64,000 nt of DNA from Phyto melanocephala (Eukaryota > Arthropoda > Insecta > Diptera > Rhinophoridae), in NCBI GenBank assembly GCA_941918925.1, contig OW799234.1:43616412-43680411 (forward strand), given 5' to 3'. Position numbers and translations under genes: made by a program. Positions 55,906 through 64,000 of the stretch are shown here, one piece after another (within the stretch, counting starts at the first letter, position 1; every line of letters begins with the position of its first letter). Below the pieces are notes generated by a model. The model was given only the letters and a program-made list of their open reading frames with translations. It was not told the DNA's origin and did no database searches.

Positions 55906-58279
55906 TTAATATTCTATTTCCATTAGAAATTTATCTAAACTATCATCATTATTAAAGCTCTCTATAATATAATTTCGATCTACAAATTTTACTTCATTAT
56001 CATTTGTTTTACAGCTATCTTTATCACTATTATATTCTATATCCATTAAATAATAATCATCACTATCATTATTAATAAATTTTTCTTTATAGTGACCCCA
56101 AGCTAGGGTATTAATGTTATTTACACATATAAATCTTTTATTATCTAAATAGCTTAAAAATATCTTGTTAATAAGGGATGTATATACAGTGTGTAGTTTT
56201 GATTTAAAAATATACATATTTCTATAGTAAATTTTTTTATTATATAAGCAATTTTTGTAGTCAGAAAGACTTAGTTTTTTTGTTACGTTCACTTTGACAC
56301 CCTTAGCTTTTTTAACTTCTTCCATATTTTCTGTTTTAAACGAATACATTTTCGCTCTCAATCCAACAAACTCTTTCATTATCTTCCCAAAATTTTCATC
56401 TTTCATCATACCTAAGACCTTTTTGTTTTTTTGTGGAATATCAAATTGATTATTAGCCTCATATTCAGATGTGTCAAACCTATCTTCAGTATCTTTTTTA
56501 ATGTCTTCATAAAAGTCATCAGTTTCTATTGTGTATATAAAAGAATCTGTATCCATATAATTAAGTTCAACTTTAGTTTTATATTTAGGTATTATATATT
56601 CATAATGGAAATCATACATCTTCCATTTTGAAAGTTCTAAAATTGTAAAACCTAAATAAATTGGCTTATTATAGTATAAGTAAGTTCTATTTAATTCAAC
56701 CGCGATCATATTTTCTTCAAATATATTACAAGAATTAAATTCTGGCTTAGCAATGAGGGCACGTGCTCCAAGTTTTTTACCAATACTTTCCCATTTATTC
56801 ACAATTTTAATATCTTTACGTTTGTCAACGTTTTCCATTGTTTTACCGTAAACAGCATTGTTTAATAATTTAAAAATTTTTTTTTTCAAATGAGTTTTTC
56901 GCATTAGTTCTATGAAAGTTATTCAAGGAAATATATTTCTTTAACCAATTGGATTGTCGAAACTTTAATATTCTATGAATTTTGGCTAACTTTAAACCAT
57001 GTTTTAAACATTGCTGCAAATTTTTATATTCATAATTATTATGTAGATCAACAATCAATTTTGTCTCTTTTGACTCGGGAGGTTTTTTATTTTCACAACA
57101 GAATGGTAGATTATTATGAATGTCATGGATTTCAACTGGATATATCAGATCAACTTCTAATATATATCCAACACTTGAATCAATGGGAATTGAGTTCAAA
57201 GAAAAATTATCAATATCTTCTACCCACTCAAAATTACCCTCAGGCAGAGCTTCTGACATTGCCCAACCATATAAATTGTTTGTATCTAAATACATTAAGT
57301 ATTTAGAAGGTAATTCATTATTATAGTCTGATAAATATTTATTATTTGCAATTGAATGTCTTTTTGTACATTGTACTATTCCTCCCCTAATCCTCTTTTG
57401 AATAAATGTTATCATGTCTTTATCAGTAAGTAAATCTAATTTAATATCCGTTATTTTTAGCATGGCATCCCATGAAAGTCCCGGAGCTGTGTAATAGTGA
57501 CATGGATCTAATTGATAAATGTTTTTACAAACTGTTCTGAAATTCTCGAAAACATCTGCTAACAATAAAACATCCGTCTTTAAGTACAACATTAAATAAT
57601 CTTCTAAGTTTTTGCAATCGAAAGTTTTCCAAACTTCTTTCGCGTGTGTGTAATTTTCCAGAGAACATTGTGTATCTGTTAACTTATTATAAAAATCTGC
57701 AATATTAGGTAAACTATTTTCCAAAAGCTTTTCAATAGAATTTAAATAATTATAAGGAAATAAGCCTTTTCTTATAAGTAATTTACTTTCATCATTATAC
57801 ATAGATTTAACAGTCTTTAAATCTCTTTTTTCTAAATTTTTCACAAGATTGTCTAAACTGGATGGCATGAATCTATATGAGTCAAGAAATCTTATTTCAA
57901 TGTTATTATCTTAAATTTTTACTGTTTTTGATAACGATATATAAAGTTCTTTATTTAAGGGGATAATATTAATTGAACCATCGTCAATTTTGTTCAACTC
58001 CTTAACAAATAAATAACAATCGTAAGATGAAAAGTTATGGAAAATAACGGGGAAAAACTTTGGAGTTTTATAATTGATATTACATGAGTTATGTGCTGGC
58101 CCCCTATATTTTCCACTGAAATGACAGTGATCTCTTACTTTAACTTCATTTACAATAATTTTAGAGCAAATATGACAAATGTCATTTCTATCGAAATCAA
58201 GTTTTTCCAGTTCAGTTAAGGGTGTCATTGTTTTACTTTTTGAGATGAAATTTAAATATAAATATTTAACATCATTCAC
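55906..58279 (-). pseudogene. Polinton family B DNA polymerase, exonuclease and palm regions
   Basis: Frames 58279-57911, 57868-56870 and 56904-55906 are pieces of one gene. In order: a zinc-binding patch (ICHICSKIIVNEVKVRDHCH and GPAHNSCN), ExoII VIFHNFSSYDCYLFVKELNK, ExoIII YLKTDVLLLADVFENFR, Pol A motif YLDTNNLYGWAMSEALPEGN, Pol B motif KLLNNAVYGKTMENVDKR and Pol C motif ELNYMDTDSFIYTIETDD. These define a protein-primed-type polymerase. Frame breaks lie near 57900 and in an A-run near 56885. All polymerase active-site motifs survive, but in separate frames. The C-terminus ends SLDKFLMEIEY. Confidence 0.93.
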
Positions 58280-58640
58280 CAGACTTTCTATAAATAATTT
58301 TGGTGACTCTAATCCCTTAAAACTACAAAATTTGTTTTAACTATTACTAAAACTACATTTTATATAATAAGCAAATGCATCCCCTTCCCCTTTCGGAATG
58401 ATTGTTTGAATATTTTCAAATATGAACTCCGAATCTGCATATATTACAAACGGTAAGTCTAACTTATTGCTAAAATTGTTAAATTCTAAAACAGACTTAT
58501 CTGGGCTGGGGACGTATGATACTCTTTTTGTACAATTCTTCTGGTGTTTCTGGAGTTTCACTTTTTGATGAAAATACTGTAAACAATCATCACATACAAA
58601 AATACTTTCATGATGTCTTGTTTGTTGAGATTTAATAAGT

Positions 58641-58987
58641 CTGCAAAAATTAGAATATACGGCCATGTCATGGAAAACGAAATCATGTGAAATTGAAATC
58701 GACGAATATTTTCAATTAAATTTTTGTAAAAATGGACGCAGCTTTTCCTGATTTCAAAAGTAGTTTAAGTATAGGAAGGTGGTCTTCAAACTGTGAAGAA
58801 AGGAAATATTTTTATGAACTTTGAATACGGGAGAATTTTTAAAATTTGATCGATTTCAATTTCACGTGATTTCGATTTCCATGACATGGCCGATAAATAT
58901 ATAAGTTTAACATATAAACTAAATAGAAAGAAATGTAATATAAGATAAAAATAGCAATTTAAACTAATTTTATGCACTTTTACTAAC
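58641..58987 (-). other. Spliceosomal-type intron in the Polinton polymerase gene
   Basis: Donor AAG|GTTAGTAAAAG at 58987 and acceptor CTAATTTTTGCAG at 58641 (minus strand); phase 2, codon AG/A. Length is 347 bases, of which 233 plus a 3-base duplication are a MITE, leaving about 111 bases. Inferred from frame continuity and splice consensus. Confidence 0.65.
58660..58892. mobile_element. 233-bp MITE inside the polymerase intron
   Basis: Near-perfect inverted ends of about 43 bases: CGGCCATGTCATGGAAAACG at the left and CGATTTCCATGACATGGCCG at the right. Flanked by ATA on both sides (58657-58659, 58893-58895), compatible with a 3-bp target duplication of Harbinger-type elements. No coding capacity. 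Confidence 0.85.
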
Positions 58988-59350
58988 CTTGAAATATTTT
59001 TAATCCACACATAATGTGAAACAACATCCTCTCCAATACATTTTTGAAGAAATAGAATGTTGATGTGCTAAATTTTTTTCGCTTTTGTTTTATAATAGGG
59101 ACCCAATACTAAGTCCGCTTTTTCATCATAGCCAAAAACATTTATACTAATATTTTGATTGTTGCTTTCAAATATTTTTATATCTTTAATTTTTATCGGG
59201 AAGCTTAATCCGTTGAAATTTAAACTGTAACCATTTATATTTATAATATTAAAACTGATATTTACTTTATATTTAAAAGTGCGCTCTGGATGTGTTTTTA
59301 AATCTGAAATGGCTGATATTATGCACCATTTGAAACAAAATTCATCATTG

Positions 59351-59646
59351 TATTTTAATTTTTATGAACTTTTTCAATTTGTATTATATTTAAATTTTTT
59401 TTTTTTTTTTTTTTAGGCTATAAGTTCAATGTGATAACGACAAGAATATTTAAGGAAAAATTAGTCATCCGATACTAGCTGAGTGGAATGCATTTTCGAA
59501 ACCAGCTACAGTTTCATCATCAGCACTCTTTTGATCAGAAACTACAGGTGTTGTATGTAAATATCAACTATTTAACTCAGTAATGTATTGAAAATTGAAA
59601 TAAAGAATTATTTGTTCTAATTGATTTCATGTTATATCAAATACAT
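59351..59646 (-). mobile_element. About 300-bp insertion in the polymerase gene
   Basis: ATCATTG occurs at 59344-59350 and 59647-59653, bracketing sequence that separates polymerase codons KKACINVLT and NDEFCFKW. On the minus strand it has a run of 19 A about 45 bases before its right edge, so it may be a retroposed non-coding sequence. It carries the block shared with 45800-45900. Confidence 0.65.
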
Positions 59647-59647
59647 A

Positions 59648-60256
59648 TCATTGAGTTAGTACATTTATGCAGGCCTTTTTTAATGCTAATTTTTTCGGTA
59701 GCGGAATGTATGATGTTCCTCTTAATGGTTGATGTTTATTTAAGTTGACTTCAATTTTAATGAGTTGTATAAGAGTCCAACCACTGTCGTTTTCCTGAAA
59801 TTCCTCCATCTTCTGTAAAATATTTTGAGTTTTTCTCTCAAATAGTTCATCAAACTCCTCCATGTTAAAAATTTCCTTCATTTTTGTTTGGAAGGTTTTC
59901 ACTTTCAATGGAGTGTCTTCTAAGGTATCCATGTTAGGCTTGGCGTACAAGGCATAAAACTCCATATTAAATTTCAGGGCATTATGTATTTTTAAAAATT
60001 GATTAACCTCCTGCTTAATTGGTGCGCAAGCCTCTTTCATAAATAGCTCTGGTAAGAGGCATTCTTCTTTTTTATTGTCATACGTTATAGTTAACAATCT
60101 AGATTTAAAGGCACTTCTAATTATCTTTACTTCAGCATCTAATGGAGGTTTTTTAGAAACCACTCCTTTTGAACAAGATGCATGAGTCCTCTCATGCCTT
60201 TTAAGACTTTCGATATCACTAAAAATTGTTTTACATTCATAACACACAAAAGCCAT
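59648..60256 (-). pseudogene. Polinton DNA polymerase, extreme N-terminus
   Basis: 202 codons from ATG at 60256: a C2H2 zinc finger (FVCYECKTIFSDIESLKRHE, RTH), then SAFKSRLLTITYDNKKEECL and FNMEFYALYAKPNMDTL. The conserved end FQENDSGWTLIQLIKIEVNL and PLRGTSYIPLPKKLALKKAC is the region preceding the exonuclease domain in Polinton polymerases. The frame stops at once in the insertion at 59351-59646. It is the 5' end of the same gene as 55906-59343. The zinc finger may act in DNA binding or terminal priming. Confidence 0.85.
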
Positions 60257-61013
60257 TTTATTTAAGTTTTTCTTATTTTATTTAAAGAAGTTTAACAATT
60301 GGTTAACTTAATTTTAAATTACAGTTTATATTATTTGTTTTAGATTTACACACAAAATCTTTAATTTTTATACAGACAAATTGACCAATTACTTTAGTGA
60401 ACAATACTATGAATTGCACTGGCTATTGCTTTTACTTATTTAAATATTAAATTCATATTTTGTTAGCTTTGTTCAAGGTCATTTTGAAATGTGTACTGTT
60501 GTTCTTTAAATTATTACATAATTATGCTTTTTAGTTTGTTGACTCTAATTATAAAATTCTTATGTCTATATATGTATGTACATATATTATATATATATAT
60601 ATATATATACATATGTACATACATATATAGACATAAGAATTTTATATATATATATATATACATATATATATGTTAAATTCAAAGTTTAATTTACCTGAAA
60701 TTAAAGTGGCGTTTTTATCGGATTCTATTTCAAAATATGCTTGGTTTTTCATTTTTGAACGCAAATCAAATTGTTCGAAAATATGAGGTGTTCTAGTATA
60801 TATACATAAAATTTTTATACAATATTATATATGTATGTATGCTAAAATCAAAGGCAATTTTAAAGTTAAATTCAACGACTTCCTGGGATTATATTTCAAA
60901 ATATGCTTTGTTTAACACTTTGAACGTAAATCAAATTGGTTAAATAAATCGAATTGGTTAAAATTATGAGGCTTTCTCAATAAATATTTTGAAAATAATT
61001 TTTAATTTGGAAA
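60257..61013. promoter_or_regulatory. Divergent intergenic region of the Polinton with a 94-bp palindrome
   Basis: This region lies between the polymerase start (minus) and the zinc-finger ORF (plus) and has no gene. It contains a near-perfect palindrome at 60551-60644, arms ATAAAATTCTTATGTCTATA then TATGTATGTACATAT, with a (TA)n centre. Two related blocks (CAAATTGTTCGAAAATATGA about 60770; AAATTGGTTAAATAAATCGA about 60933) are loosely repeated. Confidence 0.6.
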
Positions 61014-61436
61014 ATGGACTCAAAGTTGAAGTGCGAGTTTTGTCACTATGTTTCTTTTTTGAATGTCGCCAATAAAAAAAGACATTTTTTAAAATTTCAT
61101 AATTTTGCCTTTAAAAAGGCTAAAAGTTATAAAAATCTAAAACCATCCTCATATATAACAAATATATCAGGATGGCTACCAGGAATTGGAACAACATCAA
61201 CCACAACAACATCAACCACAACAACAACAACATCAGCTGCGTCACCCTTTGAAAAATATATGGATGAGGAAGGTGATGATATTTTAAACACCTTTTCATT
61301 GGATTCATCGGTGGAATCATCAGCTGCAGCAATCTGGTCCTATTGCGAATATATGTATGAGGAGGGTGACAATATCTTGTTATCTTTAGATTTTAAAGAA
61401 ATTAATATACATATAAAAATAATAAAAATAGTTTAG
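61014..61436 (+). CDS. Small zinc-finger protein encoded by the Polinton (unknown role)
   Basis: 140 codons with an intact frame. The N-terminus has a C2H2-like finger (LKCEFCHYVSFLNVANKKRH, then FLKFH). A Thr/Ser-rich low-complexity linker follows (TTSTTTTSTTTTTTSAASPF), then two related acidic segments, KYMDEEGDDIL and YMYEEGDNILLS. No family recognised beyond the finger. As an accessory gene at the end of the element, next to the right terminus, it might regulate element or host transcription (inference). It is one of the few undamaged genes here. Confidence 0.6.
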   Translation: MDSKLKCEFCHYVSFLNVANKKRHFLKFHNFAFKKAKSYKNLKPSSYITNISGWLPGIGTTSTTTTSTTTTTTSAASPFEKYMDEEGDDILNTFSLDSSVESSAAAIWSYCEYMYEEGDNILLSLDFKEINIHIKIIKIV

Positions 61437-61506
61437 AAATTTCATATTAAAAAATGTGTTTTATTTATTTACTTTATGGTAAAGAGGTTTTTTAAAATTT
61501 AAATTC

Positions 61507-61809
61507 TTAATTGTAGTTTAATTCAAATACTGCTAGACCATTTGCTGATTGTCGACCTTTGTAAATAATTGTCCACACTTTATCATTAATTTCAGATAAG
61601 TATGGATCTTGTTTATTTAAAAATTTTGTAATTCTTTGAGGAAGATAAAACCATTTATTATTATCCAAATATGCTATGACTTTTGATCCATATTGTGATT
61701 CCTTCCACTCAAACCTTAGGACTTTATATGGTTGATGTAGGGGAATATCATCAATTCTTGTATACTGAGGTATTAAACCTTGGGCAATATTTATTATTTG
61801 ATCATACAT
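61507..61809 (-). CDS. Small conserved Polinton-associated protein, possibly nucleic-acid binding
   Basis: 100 codons, intact: DDIPLHQPYKVLRFEWKESQ, YGSKVIAYLDNNKWFYLPQR, ITKFLNKQDPYLSEINDKVW and TIIYKGRQSANGLAVFELN. The pattern (Y.VLR...T/SQYG..V.AYL.....FLP.R....L) recurs in short proteins associated with arthropod Polintons. The alternating beta pattern suggests a small barrel such as an OB-fold single-strand binding protein. That is inference from pattern, not homology. Confidence 0.5.
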   Translation of the reverse strand: MYDQIINIAQGLIPQYTRIDDIPLHQPYKVLRFEWKESQYGSKVIAYLDNNKWFYLPQRITKFLNKQDPYLSEINDKVWTIIYKGRQSANGLAVFELNYN

Positions 61810-62039
61810 CTAAAATATTTAAAATAAAATTAGTAAAAACTTTCAAAATATGATGCGATTTCTTACCATTTTATTAAACATACTTTTAAGAATCGATTAG
61901 ACTAATGAGGAAAAATATTATCATTATCATCCTTTTATATCTATTAGTCCATTACACATTAAGAAGATTTTTTAATGCAACTTGAGTTGATCCTCATATA
62001 TTTTTTCATTCTATCCCTCTTTACTAAATATTTTAATAA

Positions 62040-62183
62040 AAATCACTCAAACGATCATTTTCTCTTTAATTATTCATCTTTAAAAAATAAAATTCATCTT
62101 TATGGAAAACTATAATTACATTCAATAAAAATTATTTTCTCTTAAATTATTTATCTTTGAAAATTCATCTCTTAACATTCTTA
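62040..62183 (-). repeat. Right terminal inverted repeat of the Polinton
   Basis: 144 bases, near-identical to the left terminal repeat minus one 77-bp unit. Outer end CATTCTTA, then TTTAAA (62184-62189). Confidence 0.93.
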
Positions 62184-62189
62184 TTTAAA

Positions 62190-63238
62190 CAATTTTGTAC
62201 ATACATTTTTATTCAAAACAATTTTTCTACATACATTTTCTAAAACAATTATGTAAGTTTGTATGCACATTTTTATATATGTAAGTATTTATATATCTAT
62301 TTACAAATAATAATTTACCTTTGCATTTTCTCATATTACAATTTTAAAAAAAATTTTAACAACAAAAAAATCATCCGTATGAGTAAATTGCACAGACAAT
62401 AAAAAAATTTAAATTGAAACTTGAGACAAACAAACCAATAACAAAATGCATATCAACCAAAAATTAAAAATCAGCCTTATGGAAATTACCATTGGGATGA
62501 ATATTTAAAATTATTAACAAAAATTCATCCTTATGGGAAATTACCATTAGGATGAAAATTTAAAACAAAAATTCATCCTCATGGAATCTCCATAAGGATG
62601 AATTTGGTGTCCCAGAAAGCCCACAAACATACTACTGATTATTTAAGCTGAATTCAAACATTAAATATATAACTTTAAAAGTAGGAGTTGTCATGCCCCC
62701 ACAATGCTAATATTATTTTTAGGCACCTCTGGGTACCAAATTATACTCTTCTGTTTTTGTAAAAATACAATATTGTAGTAAAAAAGATCACTCCTAATGT
62801 AGAAATACTAAGCGTTTTATTGTAAGATTAAATTTAAAGAAATAAATTAAATAATTAATAATAAATTAATATAATGCGGTTATCCATTGCGATTACTGTT
62901 AATAACAAAAAAAAAAGTTTGTGCTATAAAAAACACAAAATTACTTGTTATTTACAACAAGGTCGGATCACTAGCTTTCAGAGACAAACCACCATATCAT
63001 TGTTCCTTAGTAATGATAACACTTAGTAACATTAACAAAAAGGGTGGGAATTTTGTAAGAAAAGTGTGGCGACAGATAACAGATATAACTAGGTGATCGA
63101 ACAGTTATCATTCAACCGGTTTTTTCAGTTTTGTCGAAGCATTTTTAAAATGCGCATTTTTCGAATATCGATTAAAACTTTTTGTTTTGGTGCAAATAAA
63201 CCGGTTATTGTTATGAGCCGAACAGTACTATAAAATAT
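62190..63238. other. No gene; short palindromic repeats at 62460-62610
   Basis: AT-rich. Between 62460 and 62610 the motif TTCATCCTTATGG and its complement CCATTAGGATGAA or CCATAAGGATGAA alternate three times, forming small hairpins. The remaining sequence, including a 69-codon frame at 62887, shows nothing recognisable. Confidence 0.5.
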
Positions 63239-63437
63239 ATGCACACACCAAAATGCCCTACAAAAGGCAATCATTTAGAAAACATTTTGGATGATTTGTT
63301 TAATTTAGATAAGTGTCATAAATTATCGGAGAGGTTAAAAAGATTACTTGATGTTTTATATTCTATAAGTGCAACATGTGTGCTCAGTGAAATGTCAATG
63401 TCAAGTTACATAAAAACAAAAAAAAACTATATAAAAA
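63239..63437 (+). pseudogene. Possible hAT transposase C-terminal scrap
   Basis: The frame starts MHTPKCPTKGNHLENILDDL and includes RLLDVLYSISATCVLSEMSM, which loosely recalls the ATSxxSER motif of the hAT dimerisation domain. Too short and diverged to be certain; it ends at the TA target of the next mariner. Confidence 0.25.
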
Positions 63438-63441
63438 CATA

Positions 63442-64000
63442 CAGGGTGGACCAAAAGTCACGCCTGCGTGTAAAAATTGAATAACTTTTTTGTTTATTAA
63501 TATTTTTTATTTTTTTTTTTTCAGATTTTATTCATCGATTCGTGTTACACCACCATGCAAAATTTAACGACTGAGCAACGAACGAAAGTGGTAGAATTTT
63601 ACTTTTCCAATGGGCGCTCAATTTTACTGGTAATACAGTAACGGTGAATGGGGACAGATATCGCGCTATGCTTAATAATTTTGTACGCCCTGAGGCAGCC
63701 AACAAGTGGATTCAGCAGGATGGAGCAACAGCACACACGGCCCGTGCCACAATGACGCTTTTAAATGAAATTTTTGACGACCGAATTATCTCGAAAAATT
63801 CAGAATTTAATTGGCCAGCACGTTCACCGGATTTAACTGCCCCTGATTATTTTCTATGGGGTTATCTCAAAGAACGAGTGTATGTAAACAAGCCTCAAAC
63901 TATAGAGCAGCTAAAGAACAACATTGAAGCTGAGATCAGGGCAATAGAGCCTGAAACCTTGCGTGCAGTTATGCAAAACGCCTGTTTAAGAGCCCAATTG
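63442..64000 (+). mobile_element. DD41D mariner, internally deleted, cut by the window end
   Basis: Starts CAGGGTGGACCAAAAGTCAC after TA (63440-63441). ATG at 63555 opens MQNLTTEQRTKVVEFYFSNG and jumps within a few codons to the catalytic domain: TVTVNGDRYRAMLNNFV, WIQQDGATAHTARATM (second Asp), RSPDLTAPDYFLWGYLKERV (third Asp; 41 residues between), then QTIEQLKNNIEAEIRAIEPE. The first catalytic Asp lies in the deleted part. The C-terminal frame is otherwise intact to the window edge. A different subfamily from the copy at 24 kb. Confidence 0.88.

Larger units (their letters stand above)
58337..59343 (-). pseudogene. Polinton DNA polymerase, N-terminal part with an intron and a stop
   Basis: The minus strand reads NDEFCFKWCIISAISDLKTH (from about 59340), INGYSLNFNGLSFPIKIKDI and ISINVFGYDEKADLVLGPYY, a TAG near 59066, then INILFLQKCIGEDVVSHYVW and IKNISR up to 58988. 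A GT-AG intron (58987-58641) follows, and the frame resumes LIKSQQTRHHESIFVCDDCL with a C2H2-like motif and ExoI LPFVIYADSEFIFENIQ, stopping at 58337. Joining ISR to LIKSQQ at AG/A restores one continuous frame, which argues for a real intron. The ORF seen starting at 58666 begins inside the intron and is not a true start. Confidence 0.82.
50591..62183 (-). mobile_element. Polinton/Maverick virus-like DNA transposon (11.6 kb)
   Basis: Inverted termini (50591-50811, 62040-62183) begin TAAGAATG and are flanked on both sides by TTTAAA, a 6-bp target duplication as expected for Polintons. The genes are the Polinton set: protein-primed family B DNA polymerase, retroviral-like integrase with chromodomain, minor and major capsid proteins and adenovirus-like protease, plus small ORFs. 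The replication and structural genes are on the minus strand; small ORFs at 54582-55743 and 61014-61436 are on the plus strand. It is shorter than the usual 15-20 kb, and no packaging ATPase (Walker A) is seen. Several genes are broken. Confidence 0.95.

Noticed and set aside
58337..58666. ATG at 58666 as the start of a separate zinc-finger protein
   Set aside because: The first codons are MITE/intron sequence; the downstream part joins the polymerase exon upstream through consensus splice sites.
60491..60676. Plus-strand ORF with tyrosine/isoleucine repeats
   Set aside because: It is translation of a TATA/ATGT microsatellite palindrome.

Overview
This is a gene-poor, AT-rich window of an insect nuclear genome, almost certainly a higher fly (Diptera; a calyptrate fly is my best guess). 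The evidence is very short GT-AG introns (68 and 69 bp), many repeats resembling the Drosophila DINE-1/INE-1 family, errantivirus-type LTR elements with TATA target duplications, and abundant (ATGT)n microsatellite. The only recognisable host gene is an RNF121-type RING ubiquitin ligase on the minus strand (four 3' exons, 38585-40795). Nearly everything else is a nested pile of mobile elements.

Layout. 1-4750: a decayed 17.6/297-like Ty3/gypsy element split by a 5'-truncated Jockey/CR1-type LINE. 4757-5290: a DINE-like element. 5300-7145: a broken conserved insect gene of unknown function and a DD41D mariner remnant. 7238-13387: an errantivirus-like provirus (minus strand) with both LTRs and a TATA duplication, internally deleted in pol, with a Penelope-like fragment in its leader. 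13392-18115: DINE copies, one split by a 2.7-kb Helitron that carries a 118-bp tandem array. 18166-21140: a second gypsy lineage and DINE pieces. 21142-26350: a nearly full-length copy of the first LINE (minus strand), interrupted by a mariner with 183-bp inverted arms. 26367-30475: DINE copies, two small Helitrons and a second Penelope-like fragment. 30500-35755: an I-clade LINE with RNase H. 36631-38143: a pogo/Tigger element. 38585-40795: RNF121, with transposon debris in its introns. 41561-43990: a DINE containing a nearly intact Tc1 element. 44880-48225: mariner, MITE, Helitron and DINE copies. 50591-62183: a Polinton/Maverick virus-like transposon. 63442-64000: another DD41D mariner running off the window.

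The Polinton is the most substantial system. It is 11.6 kb, with terminal inverted repeats of 221 and 144 bp (one extra 77-bp unit on the left) and a palindromic TTTAAA target duplication. It encodes a protein-primed-type family B DNA polymerase, a chromodomain integrase, minor and major capsid proteins, an adenovirus-like protease and several small proteins. Polymerase, integrase and capsid/protease genes lie on the minus strand, the latter in a tightly overlapping morphogenesis block. Small genes lie on the plus strand. I see no packaging ATPase. The polymerase, integrase and both capsid genes are frameshifted, the protease has lost catalytic residues, and the polymerase carries an intron with a MITE inside it, so this copy looks dead.

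The nesting gives a relative age order. Gypsy-1 is older than LINE copy 1, the DINE copies are older than the Helitron and Tc1 inside them, and LINE copy 2 is older than its mariner. The errantivirus, with two nearly identical LTRs, is probably among the youngest insertions.
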